Notes: generated from the letters alone by a model not told the origin. A DNA stretch of 64,000 bases from Bacteroidota bacterium (GCA_020444515.1 JAHLKX010000010.1:94717-158716), one strand, 5' to 3'; shown: positions 1 to 9,529, counted from the stretch's first letter. Numbers and translations: made by a program.

Positions 1-2
1 GC

Positions 3-221
3 CAGCTTCGCATTGATGATACATTGGTGCACGATGGCGATTGGCACACCATAACGGTCAGTGATGATGCCAGGTTTAATAAACTTTACGATGGTAATGT
101 CAATATTTTAACTCGAGATAATTTATCCGGTAAAACCATCAAATACACCGATCAGCCATTAACAGGTCGTTTCACTCAAATTCAATTGCTATCAGGTGTT
201 ATTTATGCTAACAGAAATTAA
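3..221 (+). CDS. LamG-like surface protein, 3' end only (partial)
   Basis: The frame is open from the left window edge, so this is the C-terminal end of a gene that starts outside. About 72 residues are visible. The run DGDWHTITVSDD resembles the strand preceding the core of laminin-G/concanavalin-type lectin domains, where a W-H-x-hydrophobic segment is common. It stops at 219-221, two bases before the ATG of a second LamG-like reading frame in another phase. The two may be one gene broken by a frameshift between about 212 and 221, or two translationally coupled genes. The function is unknown; an extracellular carbohydrate- or matrix-binding role is an inference from the fold. Confidence 0.45.
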   Translation, partial: QLRIDDTLVHDGDWHTITVSDDARFNKLYDGNVNILTRDNLSGKTIKYTDQPLTGRFTQIQLLSGVIYANRN

Positions 222-223
222 TA

Positions 224-853
224 ATGCTGTCAAGGAATAACATATCAATCCTTCGTAAATCAATACCTCCTCAGGTAGAACTGGACTTTTGTTTACTTTT
301 TAGCGGCAATGGAAACATCAAAATTGATAATTTGAATCAATATGTTGATTATCGTAATGATTTTCAACTTGATATTGAATTTAACGTCAAATCCTTTCCC
401 CTCGAAGGATATATGTGGCTGATAAATTCCTGTATTGATGCTGAAAACAATAAAATGGGTACTGCAATTGATGGGGTAAATCTATATGTCCAAATTGATA
501 GAGGCTCAGGTGATATATCGGAGCTATATTTGCCTTTTTCTGATTCAGGTTCCTGGCATCAGCTTTCCATCATAAACAATCGAGGCACATTGTCTGCTGC
601 CCTTGATCACGAAGAGTTACTTTTAAATCATGAACCGGCTCTTCATCTACCCGATTCATTGGGTTTTATACTCGCTGCCAATACAGCATTATTGGATGGC
701 CTTATTGGTTATGTTGATAATATCCTGCTTACTGATTTACGGGCCCCAATAGCTCAATATTTATTAAATGAAGGAGAGGGTGATACAGCTTATGACTCCG
801 TCAATGGTTTCAATGGTATCATTACTAAAGGTGATTGGCAATTGCATATTTAA
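224..853 (+). CDS. LamG-like domain protein (possibly frameshifted continuation)
   Basis: A 209-residue product with the pattern of a concanavalin A-like/LamG domain: LLFSGNGNIKIDNLNQYVDY (about residues 24-43), a central SGSWHQLSIINNRGTLSAAL strand pair (about 107-126), and a closing YVDNILLTDLRAPIAQYLLN segment. There is no signal peptide, which is unusual for this class and supports the view that it is the continuation of the frame ending at 221. Its own ATG at 224 could allow coupled re-initiation. The gene ends tail-to-tail with the large minus-strand FISUMP gene and the two stop codons overlap. It is likely a secreted or surface protein if the upstream frame is part of it. Confidence 0.5.
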   Translation: MLSRNNISILRKSIPPQVELDFCLLFSGNGNIKIDNLNQYVDYRNDFQLDIEFNVKSFPLEGYMWLINSCIDAENNKMGTAIDGVNLYVQIDRGSGDISELYLPFSDSGSWHQLSIINNRGTLSAALDHEELLLNHEPALHLPDSLGFILAANTALLDGLIGYVDNILLTDLRAPIAQYLLNEGEGDTAYDSVNGFNGIITKGDWQLHI

Positions 854-3800
854 TCCCTCACACACCTTATGCTCAATCCATGTGTAACCCCAATACCAAG
901 ACTCATTAAAAATCCATAATTATAACTTACACCGGTAGCGACAGTCATGCTACCATTTTCAGTTGATGTCCACATATAACTAAAAGATCCAACATCAAGA
1001 ACCCAATTATAATTCGGATACCAATTCCCAGCAGGAAGAATACCCATACCAAATTCATTTGTTCCGTAATTTGTAAGACTTTCATTCCACCTAGGATGAT
1101 CTGTTGTATTACACCCCCCCCCAAGAGGTGAATTCACTTGTCTACAAGATTTCAATTTATTAGCGACATTATCTTCAGTAATACCTATGAAGTTTGTAAC
1201 TAAGTATTCTTCTAATTCATCCCATTCGGACCGGCTAGGTATGTGCCAGCCATCAGGACAAATGCCCTGAACTCCACTTGGATTCGTGTTACTACTTACA
1301 GCTCCATTCATTATCGTGCTCCAATCATACAACCCACCATATATATTACAATAATTGGTATCATTATTAATACAATGGCGTATGATACTATTTCCAGCGA
1401 AATCTTTTGTTGTTTTTATATTTTCAGCCATCCAACACTGATTCCCAATTAAAACAGTATTGTATTGATTCCCGTCAATATCAGTAATTTGAGTTCCACA
1501 TTGCAATGTGTCTTCTCCCAATGTACTGAAGGAAATTTCATTTCCGTAAGCCGTGCCCACGCTATTTGTAGCATAAGCACTTAAATAATATAAAGTTCCT
1601 TGATCTAAACCTGAAATATTTGAAATAAATAAACCAACACCTGAACCCTCAATTGTATGAGCATCCAAAATTGTAGGGTTCTGGGAAATACTCCAACAAA
1701 CACCATATGCTGTAACAGGAGAACCTCCATCATTAATTACATTACCACCAGATGTAGCAGTGGTATTAGTAATATTTGTCACACCTTCAGTTGTCAGTGA
1801 TGGTATATTAGGTTGAATTGTTGTGAAAGTTACCTCATTTCCATATGATGTGCCACTATTATTTGTTGCATAAGTTTTAATATAGTATGTTGTGCCAGGA
1901 ACTAATCCAGTAATATCATCGTTAAAAACAGTAAGTGAATCAATTGTCCCTAAATCAGTCTTATCATTAAGAATTGTTGGGTTTGGACTAGTTGACCAGC
2001 AATGCCCATATTGCTCAATTATTGAGCTACCAATATTTACAATTTCACCTGTTAAATTTACACTTGTATATGTTATATTATTAATACTCCCAGTTAAAAC
2101 AGTTGATAAGTCTGTGTTTTTTAAACATCTTACTGAATTTCCATCTTTTTCATCTACCCAGTATCCTCTGTTGATTTGATTTGAACTGGAATATAACATT
2201 CTAAAAATCGGATTTGTCCCACCGTTTCCTGAAGGGTCATAATTAGTTGAAGTCCAGTATAAACCATTATTATACATGCCATAAAATATGCTTGCTCCGT
2301 TACTGGTAGCTTCAAAAATAAAAGAACCTGTAGGTAGTGATGAGAATCCTAGACTATCATTGCCATTAGTGGTTGCAGACCACATCCATCCATTAGTGGT
2401 CTTTAATTTATAAGCCACATCACTTCCTCTATCATCATCAAATATGTTCCATATTGGGTCCCCAACTCCAAACTGACTATCACATGTTCCTTCAAGTATT
2501 TTGAACTCAGAATCTGTTGGAATATGCCATCCAGATGGACAAATACCTTGTGTTCCTTGTATTGAAGAATATTGCATCATTTCATCCCAATTATATAGTC
2601 CGCCAAATAATTCACAATTTATTTCAAGATTATTATAACAATACTTTTCAATAATTCCATTATTCGTTTGTCCTATTTCAATATTGGTCATCTTTCCGAC
2701 ATCCATATTTTCTTTAATCCAGCATTGGTCTCCTATTTTTATAGTATTATACCTCTGCCCACCATAATCAACATAGCTAATATCTTGACAAGGTTGCCCA
2801 TTAAGTGTTTTTACATGCACTTGGTTGCCATATATAGTTTCACCATTTCTAATAGCATATGCCCGTAAATAATAAACAGTATTTTTATTTAGGCCTTCTA
2901 AAACTCCAGAAAATTCTCCGAAACCATTTCCTAAAGAAATATAGTTATTAATTAGGGTCGGATTTGTTTCAATATTCCAACATATTCCTCTATCTTCTAC
3001 TGCATATCCTCCATCATTAAATATAGTTGCATTACAAAAAATACTTGTTTGAGTTACGTAATAATTTTCTGAAATTTTAATTGAGTTAATAATATCTTTA
3101 CTTTGATCATTAATACATCTAGCCGAAAACCCATAACCCATAAGGTTGTTATCATACCTGCCACTTGGATAAAAATGAATCCGCCTATATATCCCCTCAA
3201 GAATATCTATTCCTTTTGTAGAAGTCCAATGTTCTGAATAATCTTCCCATGCATAACTTCCGTCAGGATCAGGGAAACGCATACCTGCACCCAATAATGA
3301 AAAACCAAATAAGTCATTTCCAACCCAACAAGATTCTGACCTTAAATTCAATCCTGCATCATTGCCACGTTCACCAACTTTATTCCATTCATCATCTCCA
3401 ATATCAAAATAACTATCGGCATAACCTTCTAAAATCTTCCAATCATCATCTGTTGCTAAGTGCCATCCTTTAGGACAGGCTTCGATGGCACTTTGCCAAT
3501 CATAAAGTCTACCCTTGTTAATACAATTCGAAATATTATCATCATAGCACCAACTATTTATTGTATTAAAATTCAGATTTTCCTTGAACCAGCATTGATC
3601 ACCAATTTGAATGGTATGATATAGTTTTCCATCTCTTTTGTCAACAAAATTTTCCCCGCAAATAAATTTTGGCAACTGAGAAAACTTACCAGAGTTTTCA
3701 TAAATAAAATCATTTTTATCAACATTATTTGTCTGTCCATCAAAATCAAAATCAGAGTTCAAATAGCCATTTTCACCCGCCTCTGATTTCCAGCTCAGAT

Positions 3801-6369
3801 CTATATCATGAACATCGATTATGGCGTCGGAATTAGCATCACCGGCAACCATTCCCCATTTTCCGTTATCCAACTGACTATATCCATCCTCTCCAAGAAA
3901 TATTGTATTTTCATTTACAGTGAAGTCTACAGGGTATTTATTATTCACTTTAATCAAAGGTTGTGAAGATAAAATTCCCAAATGGTTACGGTGCCAAATC
4001 GCTAAATATAATTCATTTTCAATCAACAAAGAAAATTGTATATTTTCACTTCCATTTTTGTTGATGATCGTTCCATCATCTAATAATAAACATGCTTGCC
4101 TCACTTTTGGTGCAGCATCAAAAGCGGAATTAGCATCTTCACTATCTCTTAGTTCAAGTAATACCCAGTCAACAATGCTATTTTCTGTTAAATTAATTGT
4201 GCTCTCTGTTCCAAAATAATACCAAGGGAATTTATCAAAAGGTTGATCAATAGGTAATAGTTCTTCGTCAGATAAACTATTAGTCATATTTTGACTTAGG
4301 TAAGGACCCTCAAGGTAAACTTTTGCATTAACATATTTAGGTAAAGGATCAATGAATAACTCAATTTCTTCATCTCCCGATGGATATCTTAAATTATCTG
4401 TTCCTTGCATAGCTTCAAAGTGATAATGGTGATACCCTTCATTAAATTGATTTGGCTGGGTAGTATAGGTAAAGTGCATTGTATAATCCCCAGAAGACTG
4501 TCCTTGCATTTGAAATGTTTCATCATCAAATACCAAGTTAACAAATTCAGGTTCAATAAATGGATAAAAATAGTAATAGTAATCAATGTTAAATTCACGT
4601 ATTATATCAGATTGTCCACTTTCAGGTTCAACAAATCCGTTTATAATTGAGCAAGCGTCTGTTGTTACGGTTATTTCTGAAGTACCGGTCTCACCCTGAT
4701 CATCTGTTGCCTTCACTTCGATATTATTCAATCCGTTCACTAAATTGATAGTTCCTGTAAAGTTTGGTTCCGAGTAATTTAAATTTATCCATGAACTACC
4801 ATTATTCTTAGCCATAACGCTTAAAATCTCCCTTCCGCAAATTTCACTTGAATAATCAACAGTGCCGAATAAATTTACTTGTGGTGTACTAATGAATGCT
4901 CCATCTTCAGGATTAGCAATATCTATAATTGGGTATGAGGGAGTTATATTCCAATCTTCATTAAATGGTATCCAAAAACTTTCATTTGATTGCCAAGGTG
5001 TTATATCTGTATAATTCCATCTTGGCCATACACCTCCGTTTATTCCCCACCACTTATCAATAAATGTAAAATCCACATAGAAATTTCCCTCATCAAGATT
5101 GTCAATTTCATTGCCATCAATTGTTATTACTTCTACAGGATGTTGGGGTTGCCAGCCAGTTGAGGTTGCATCCCATACATGCCAATAAACTCTATCATAA
5201 GCTGGATCGTTTCTTTTGATTGTAAATCTCATAATAATATAGTCCACGTCACCTATTTCAGGGCTCTCGAAATCAACATCATAATTTAGTATTATGTAAT
5301 ATTCATTATCATCCTCATTAAAGTATAAATTAACCCTTAAATATTTCTCAGGGTACATTCCCCAATTATGTTTATAAAATTTTGTGTATCCCAGATTACA
5401 TGTACCAGCATATCCAGTTTCGGTGTTTTCAAGCATTTCAATAGCATTATTACTTTCTATCAGGCCCCTAAGACTCTGATAATCTACACATGACAAAAAA
5501 TAGCTTATTGGTTGATCAATTAATTGCCATGCAACTTCCATAAATATATTATTAAAAATAACCATTGGAGATGTTGAAGTTAATAGTATCGAAGCCTTGG
5601 GAATTGTTGTAAGATCACAGAGTGACTTCACAAAATGGTATGCCTCCTGATAACTAAAAGGCTGATTAACAGAAGTATAGCTTAACAATTGATCTCCTAT
5701 ATAATACATATAAGTATATTCTGGTAATATTGAATTGAATGAAGCCCCTTCGATTGGCAATGGAAGATCTGCTAAACTTAGAAAATTATTCTGCAACTCA
5801 TATTCATTATAACCTTCAATAGCAATACTTAAGAGCTCATATTTTGAAATTTCTCCTAATAATGCAAATAAATCTTGACACTCTTCTATGGCTTGGATAT
5901 GATATGATGTAACTTGCATTGGTGGTACTCTCTCATCTGTCATACAAGGAATTTCCGAATCTTTTGTTGTTTTTTGATAAAATGAATAGTTAAGTTTGAG
6001 CACGTCATTTATATATTTCTCCTGACTATTTTTATCAGAATATACTATGTAAGGTTGATATCCAATTACTGGTAATTTATTTACAATATCCTTTTCGTCC
6101 TTTATAGCATCAAATTCATTATTAGAATGAATATGAAAAATATTGTATTTTTCTTTTTTTTGAATTATTGAGAATCCATTTTTATTATTGAAGTAATCTT
6201 CAGCATTAATGGAATCATGTAACTTTATGTAAAAATCACTGGTAAGATAAGTGATTTCATCCTTATTCCAAACGCCTGATTTAATTATGGAAAACACATT
6301 ACTTACTTCCTGTGAAATTATACTTAATGGAATGATATTTAGTAGTATGATAATTACTCTTGTTTTCAT
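850..6369 (-). CDS. Giant secreted protein with three FISUMP domains, Fn3-like modules and a dockerin-like segment
   Basis: An 1839-residue exported protein. It has an N-terminal hydrophobic signal (MKTRVIIILLNIIPLSIISQ) and no lipobox. Residues 1-480 are not recognised. About 485-570 is a Big/Ig-like module starting NPEDGAF. About 670-840 is a module seen in Bacteroidota secreted proteins (VDWVLLELRD, IWHRNHLGIL), followed at 840-890 by a duplicated Asp-rich calcium-loop segment (DANSDAIIDVHD, DFDFDGQTNNVD) like a dockerin. Three FISUMP (Fibrobacter succinogenes major paralogous) domains lie at about 903-1086, 1193-1418 and 1623-1839, each with an IGxQCWxxEN motif and a CPxGWH motif. Fn3-like modules carrying GxCW-NPT-YYLxAYA patterns separate them: one at 1090-1185 and two in tandem at 1420-1617. 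There is no T9SS C-terminal domain; the protein ends in the last FISUMP (SIRCVRD). The export route and function are unknown; adhesion is plausible. Confidence 0.8.
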   Translation of the reverse strand: MKTRVIIILLNIIPLSIISQEVSNVFSIIKSGVWNKDEITYLTSDFYIKLHDSINAEDYFNNKNGFSIIQKKEKYNIFHIHSNNEFDAIKDEKDIVNKLPVIGYQPYIVYSDKNSQEKYINDVLKLNYSFYQKTTKDSEIPCMTDERVPPMQVTSYHIQAIEECQDLFALLGEISKYELLSIAIEGYNEYELQNNFLSLADLPLPIEGASFNSILPEYTYMYYIGDQLLSYTSVNQPFSYQEAYHFVKSLCDLTTIPKASILLTSTSPMVIFNNIFMEVAWQLIDQPISYFLSCVDYQSLRGLIESNNAIEMLENTETGYAGTCNLGYTKFYKHNWGMYPEKYLRVNLYFNEDDNEYYIILNYDVDFESPEIGDVDYIIMRFTIKRNDPAYDRVYWHVWDATSTGWQPQHPVEVITIDGNEIDNLDEGNFYVDFTFIDKWWGINGGVWPRWNYTDITPWQSNESFWIPFNEDWNITPSYPIIDIANPEDGAFISTPQVNLFGTVDYSSEICGREILSVMAKNNGSSWINLNYSEPNFTGTINLVNGLNNIEVKATDDQGETGTSEITVTTDACSIINGFVEPESGQSDIIREFNIDYYYYFYPFIEPEFVNLVFDDETFQMQGQSSGDYTMHFTYTTQPNQFNEGYHHYHFEAMQGTDNLRYPSGDEEIELFIDPLPKYVNAKVYLEGPYLSQNMTNSLSDEELLPIDQPFDKFPWYYFGTESTINLTENSIVDWVLLELRDSEDANSAFDAAPKVRQACLLLDDGTIINKNGSENIQFSLLIENELYLAIWHRNHLGILSSQPLIKVNNKYPVDFTVNENTIFLGEDGYSQLDNGKWGMVAGDANSDAIIDVHDIDLSWKSEAGENGYLNSDFDFDGQTNNVDKNDFIYENSGKFSQLPKFICGENFVDKRDGKLYHTIQIGDQCWFKENLNFNTINSWCYDDNISNCINKGRLYDWQSAIEACPKGWHLATDDDWKILEGYADSYFDIGDDEWNKVGERGNDAGLNLRSESCWVGNDLFGFSLLGAGMRFPDPDGSYAWEDYSEHWTSTKGIDILEGIYRRIHFYPSGRYDNNLMGYGFSARCINDQSKDIINSIKISENYYVTQTSIFCNATIFNDGGYAVEDRGICWNIETNPTLINNYISLGNGFGEFSGVLEGLNKNTVYYLRAYAIRNGETIYGNQVHVKTLNGQPCQDISYVDYGGQRYNTIKIGDQCWIKENMDVGKMTNIEIGQTNNGIIEKYCYNNLEINCELFGGLYNWDEMMQYSSIQGTQGICPSGWHIPTDSEFKILEGTCDSQFGVGDPIWNIFDDDRGSDVAYKLKTTNGWMWSATTNGNDSLGFSSLPTGSFIFEATSNGASIFYGMYNNGLYWTSTNYDPSGNGGTNPIFRMLYSSSNQINRGYWVDEKDGNSVRCLKNTDLSTVLTGSINNITYTSVNLTGEIVNIGSSIIEQYGHCWSTSPNPTILNDKTDLGTIDSLTVFNDDITGLVPGTTYYIKTYATNNSGTSYGNEVTFTTIQPNIPSLTTEGVTNITNTTATSGGNVINDGGSPVTAYGVCWSISQNPTILDAHTIEGSGVGLFISNISGLDQGTLYYLSAYATNSVGTAYGNEISFSTLGEDTLQCGTQITDIDGNQYNTVLIGNQCWMAENIKTTKDFAGNSIIRHCINNDTNYCNIYGGLYDWSTIMNGAVSSNTNPSGVQGICPDGWHIPSRSEWDELEEYLVTNFIGITEDNVANKLKSCRQVNSPLGGGCNTTDHPRWNESLTNYGTNEFGMGILPAGNWYPNYNWVLDVGSFSYMWTSTENGSMTVATGVSYNYGFLMSLGIGVTHGLSIRCVRD

Positions 6370-6564
6370 AAATGAAATATATTTGGTGTGTAATAAGCAA
6401 ATATATGAAATTTAACCTTTTAGCTAATATATTGGGTACTTATTGTATAAACTCCATATATTTCAGGATAAATATTGTTTTTATTTTGATGAATAGTGAA
6501 TTTCCATTTCATCTTAAATATCGCCCCTTCACCCTATCACAAAGCTATTTTCCATAAATTTTTT

Positions 6565-6671
6565 TAGCAAGCAAAATGAAAATTATTTTTATTGGTTATT
6601 GGTTCATTCGCAAAATGTATAAAAATAATTTGGCTTACGCAATACCCTACCTTTCGTCATTTTACTTGCTA
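6565..6671. repeat. Nested imperfect inverted repeat (MITE-like or structured element)
   Basis: Outer arms TAGCAAGCAAAATGA (6565-6579) and TCATTTTACTTGCTA (6657-6671) pair at 14 of 15 positions. Inside them, AAATTATTTTTAT (6580-6592) pairs perfectly with ATAAAAATAATTT (6619-6631). The element is about 107 bp and non-coding. It could be a miniature inverted-repeat element or a cruciform or structured transcript; the sequence does not decide. Confidence 0.5.
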
Positions 6672-6674
6672 ATC

Positions 6675-6749
6675 GTAAATGCAAAATACACACCCGCCCC
6701 TCATGGTTCAAGGCTACCGCCTTTCACTCCTAAATAATTTTGCATTTAC
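6675..6749. repeat. 13-bp perfect inverted repeat with 49-nt spacer
   Basis: GTAAATGCAAAAT at 6675-6687 and ATTTTGCATTTAC at 6737-6749 are exact reverse complements. They lie immediately next to the nested repeat at 6565-6671, so the two may form one compound element. Confidence 0.5.
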
Positions 6750-6777
6750 TAAAAATTTATTCCAAATGAAGAGATGT

Positions 6778-6918
6778 TTACAGGTTGTAGGCGCCCTTGT
6801 GCGCAGGATTGTTCATTGGATAGCTGTAGGGTTCGATATAAAGCCGCAGAGCCACGATCTCTTTCTGGACGACATGATTATCATTAAGAAATTGATCGCC
6901 TGTAACAGGATGAAAATC
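6778..6918 (-). pseudogene. Coding-like remnant of unknown gene
   Basis: On the minus strand about 47 codons read as a protein-like C-terminus, including DFHPVTGDQFL, EIVALRLYIEPY and PMNNPAHKGAYNL, ending in TAA at 6778-6780. The frame is closed just upstream by TGA and there is no start codon. The composition looks like a real protein tail, but the family was not recognised. It is probably a relic of a deleted gene. Confidence 0.3.
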
Positions 6919-7059
6919 GCAACATCAACCTTCTGATAATTAATTTATTAGATAGGTGAAATTAACACAAAATTGTTCAAAATAAATTGGGATAGTTCAC
7001 TAATTTTTATTAATTTTATACTACTTTCGTAGCACGTTCTTTTAGTACTGATCAACCAT

Positions 7060-7160
7060 TCAGAAGGTCACAAATTCGAGACCTATCAGAATTATCGATT
7101 ATAACTATTTGATTATAAGCCCAAAAGGGGAAAGGTTCATTCCCCAGCGGGATCACAAAA
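7060..7160 (+). other. tRNA 3'-half-like fragments
   Basis: Two short stretches resemble the T-arm and acceptor portion of tRNAs: GGTCACAAATTCGAGACC near 7066, with a TTCGA T-loop core, and GGTTCATTCCCCAGCGGG near 7134. Neither has a recognisable 5' half, D-arm or anticodon arm. A third similar piece (CCCAGCAGGATCAC) lies near 7302. These are probably remnants, not functional tRNA genes. Confidence 0.25.
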
Positions 7161-7169
7161 AAATGCAAG

Positions 7170-7195
7170 CCCACTCTGTTAAGAGTGGGTTTTTT
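7170..7195 (+). terminator. Rho-independent-type terminator
   Basis: Stem CCCACTCT (7170-7177) / AGAGTGGG (7182-7189), a 4-nt loop, then a run of T. No intact gene lies directly upstream; it follows tRNA-like debris. Confidence 0.6.
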
Positions 7196-7326
7196 ATTGC
7201 TTGAGCGTATCAAACTTTTTTGATAAAGCGATTGGAAGAAAAAACTCAAGGTCATAAAATGACCGGGCTTGCGTTTTGACGGAGACAAAAGGGATCATGC
7301 AATAATCCCAGCAGGATCACTCAAAG

Positions 7327-7353
7327 AAAAAGCCACATTCGTAGAGGCTTTTT
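7327..7353 (+). terminator. Rho-independent-type terminator
   Basis: Stem AAAAAGCC (7327-7334) / GGCTTTTT (7346-7353) with an 11-nt loop. The symmetrical A and T runs make it usable on both strands. It follows the third tRNA-like fragment. Confidence 0.55.
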
Positions 7354-7915
7354 CATTTTATGATATCTGGGGCGATATTTTTTTCCTACTCTAACCAGAT
7401 AACGCAGGAGAATCCAGCGGATCAGTTGATTAGAATACCAACACCTGTAACAAATGGCTTGCAAGTAGTTTTTTTTAGGGTCTATTTTGAAAAGGTTTGA
7501 CTTATAAAACTACTGTGTAGTTTTAACAGTTAATGTTTAATGATATCTTTAGGAAAGGCCAATGTTTCTTAAGAGCTATCTGTTATTCCCCAGACATTTC
7601 CAACTTCTATATCGTTTTATAAAATAACGAACGCTTAACAAATCCACAATTAGAATTTATCTCATAAGGTGTTATCTTTTTAAATGTTGCATACTATTTT
7701 ACCTTGACATTAATCGAGTCACTATGCCTAATAGCTGCTGTTCCCCTATTACTTAGGCACCCCAAGGTATTTTTCCCGTAGATGCAGTAAGATTATGTTT
7801 TGAATCATGATGAAGTCCTATTTTTTCTTTTTGAGGTATGAGCAACAAATGAGAATTAAAATAAGAAAAGGTTAGATGTTAAGCTAATGCGACTAACTTT
7901 ACCAGATTAAAATAT

Positions 7916-9394
7916 ATGAAAATGCAATTAACTGTAAACAGGAAAGATGCCAGATTCTCACCAGATTCAACAAGGGTAATAACGCGCTTTCTTTTCACGA
8001 ACGAAGAAAGGGCAATAAATACCATCCGCACTGTCCTCAACATGTCAGCGAATGAAGCATCGGTTGCATTAAGCCAGGTGCTGAGAGATTATGCAATGCG
8101 GCATCGAAATATCTCAAAAATATTTGAAAAGAATTTTAATAAAATCGCCAATTTGTTTTCGTCTTTAAAAATTAATCCTGAGTTGCTCGAAATAACCCAA
8201 AAAATTCTCATCGGTGCCTATTTTACAATGGAATATTCAGTTGAATCGGCGGCTTTCTTTAATCCTTCCATTGTTGAACATCCCGATCAATCGGAAACCG
8301 GACCGGATGAAAAAAGAGTTATTCTAAGTTTCAGAGCCACCGGTGAAGGGCACATCTCTTCAATTGTTTTCCGGACAGGTATTTTAGACAAGTTTAATAT
8401 GCTCAAGCTAGAGCCTGTGGGCAAAATGCTTGAAGAAGCTCAGCATATCCGAAGACATATATTTTCTAAAGAATCTTTTAAACGTAAACTGGATGAAATG
8501 CAGGATTTTCATGCCCTGATTCCATCCGAATTAATACTTGATAAGCTTGAAGAGAAATTTACATATGATCAGCTCAAAAGATGCATTGATGATGCCAGAA
8601 TGTCCATCGAGAATGCCGGTGATCATGAGATCCTTTTCAATCAGATCATCTGGCTCGCTTCGTCACATTACGAGCTCGAGTTTTCGCTGGACACCAACCT
8701 TTCAGAAAGGGTTATTTTCCCCGTTTCGGTAAACGAAAAAAACGGAATTGAAGATGCCCGGTTCGTCAAGTTTATGAATGATGATAGTGAAACAACCTAT
8801 TATGCCACCTATACCGCTTATGATGGCGTTTCGATATTACCTAAAATGCTTGACACCAAGGATTTTTATCATTTCAGGATATTGCCGCTTCATGGTGAAA
8901 TTGCCCAGAATAAAGGAATGGCCATGTTTCCAAGGAAGGTGAATGGGAAATATGCCATGCTTTGCCGACTGGATGGGTTTAATAATTATATTGCATTTTC
9001 CGATAAAATTAATATTTGGCGTGAGGCTAAATTATTACAACAGCCCAAGTTTCCCTGGGAAATCATTCAGATTGGTAATTGCGGCTCACCCATTGAAACA
9101 CCTGAAGGTTGGCTGGTAATTACACATGGTGTTGGGCCTATGCGTGAATATGTATTAGGGGCATCGTTGTTTGAACTCCAAAACCCATGGAAGGAAATTG
9201 GCAGACTAAAATCACCCTTATTAATGCCTAACATCGAAGAAAGAGAAGGATATGTTCCTAATGTAGTATATTCCTGCGGTTCAATTATTCATAATGAGGA
9301 TCTGATCATCCCTTATGCCATGTCGGATTATGCATCTACTTATGCTACTGTAAATTTAAGAGAACTTCTGAACGAGTTAAAAAACTCAGAATAG
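7916..9394 (+). CDS. Glycoside hydrolase family 130 protein
   Basis: A 492-residue protein of the GH130 five-bladed beta-propeller family, whose members phosphorolyse or hydrolyse beta-mannosides. About residues 1-110 form a helical extension seen in longer members of the family. The propeller follows with typical segments: FRATGEGHISSIVFRTG, FPRKVNGKYAMLCRLDG, GNCGSPIETPEGWLVITHGV and YVPNVVYSCGSI. There is no signal peptide, so it is probably cytoplasmic. Two ATGs lie close together (7916 and 7922) and the first is used here. It stands alone on its strand but in the same island as a GT4 fusion (26848-29082), a pairing that would fit making and breaking down one mannose-type glycan. Phosphorylase versus hydrolase cannot be told by reading. 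Confidence 0.8.
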   Translation: MKMQLTVNRKDARFSPDSTRVITRFLFTNEERAINTIRTVLNMSANEASVALSQVLRDYAMRHRNISKIFEKNFNKIANLFSSLKINPELLEITQKILIGAYFTMEYSVESAAFFNPSIVEHPDQSETGPDEKRVILSFRATGEGHISSIVFRTGILDKFNMLKLEPVGKMLEEAQHIRRHIFSKESFKRKLDEMQDFHALIPSELILDKLEEKFTYDQLKRCIDDARMSIENAGDHEILFNQIIWLASSHYELEFSLDTNLSERVIFPVSVNEKNGIEDARFVKFMNDDSETTYYATYTAYDGVSILPKMLDTKDFYHFRILPLHGEIAQNKGMAMFPRKVNGKYAMLCRLDGFNNYIAFSDKINIWREAKLLQQPKFPWEIIQIGNCGSPIETPEGWLVITHGVGPMREYVLGASLFELQNPWKEIGRLKSPLLMPNIEEREGYVPNVVYSCGSIIHNEDLIIPYAMSDYASTYATVNLRELLNELKNSE

Positions 9395-9426
9395 CAATTG
9401 GTTAATTCTATGCCCTTGATGCACAA

Positions 9427-9493
9427 TGTGTGAATTATGTAACTCTTTACTTTAATTGTGTAATGCTTTCCTGAAGTTATGTTACCAACTTTG
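9427..9493 (+). promoter_or_regulatory. AraC-type operator/promoter, site A
   Basis: TGTGTGAATTATGTAAC starts at 9427. Its ATGTAAC (9437) is repeated as GTGTAAT 21 bp downstream (9458), and a TTTG -7 core lies 32 bp further on (9490-9493). It precedes the small secreted protein gene starting at 9530. It is one of seven sites with identical spacing. Confidence 0.75.
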
Positions 9494-9529
9494 CATGAAA
9501 TAAATTAATTTATTGTATAAACATTTAAT

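Larger units (their letters stand above)
6370..7915. other. 1.5 kb gene-free region with inverted repeats and tRNA-like debris
   Basis: No convincing gene is present. The left part holds nested inverted repeats (6565-6671 and 6675-6749) and a coding-like remnant on the minus strand (6778-6918). The middle part holds tRNA 3'-half-like fragments with two rho-independent-type terminators (7170-7195 and 7327-7353). An AT-rich stretch with a short perfect hairpin (7506-7524) follows. Short open frames here show neither motifs nor signal sequences. Confidence 0.6.

Noticed and set aside
6679..6936. 85-codon plus-strand frame
   Set aside because: No signal peptide, motif or promoter; it overlaps an inverted repeat and the minus-strand relic.
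7052..7288. 78-codon minus-strand frame
   Set aside because: It runs through two terminator-like and tRNA-like pieces, which are not expected inside a gene.
7506..7524. Perfect hairpin AAAACTAC-TGT-GTAGTTTT as a terminator
   Set aside because: The stem is AT-rich and weak, and no gene precedes it.
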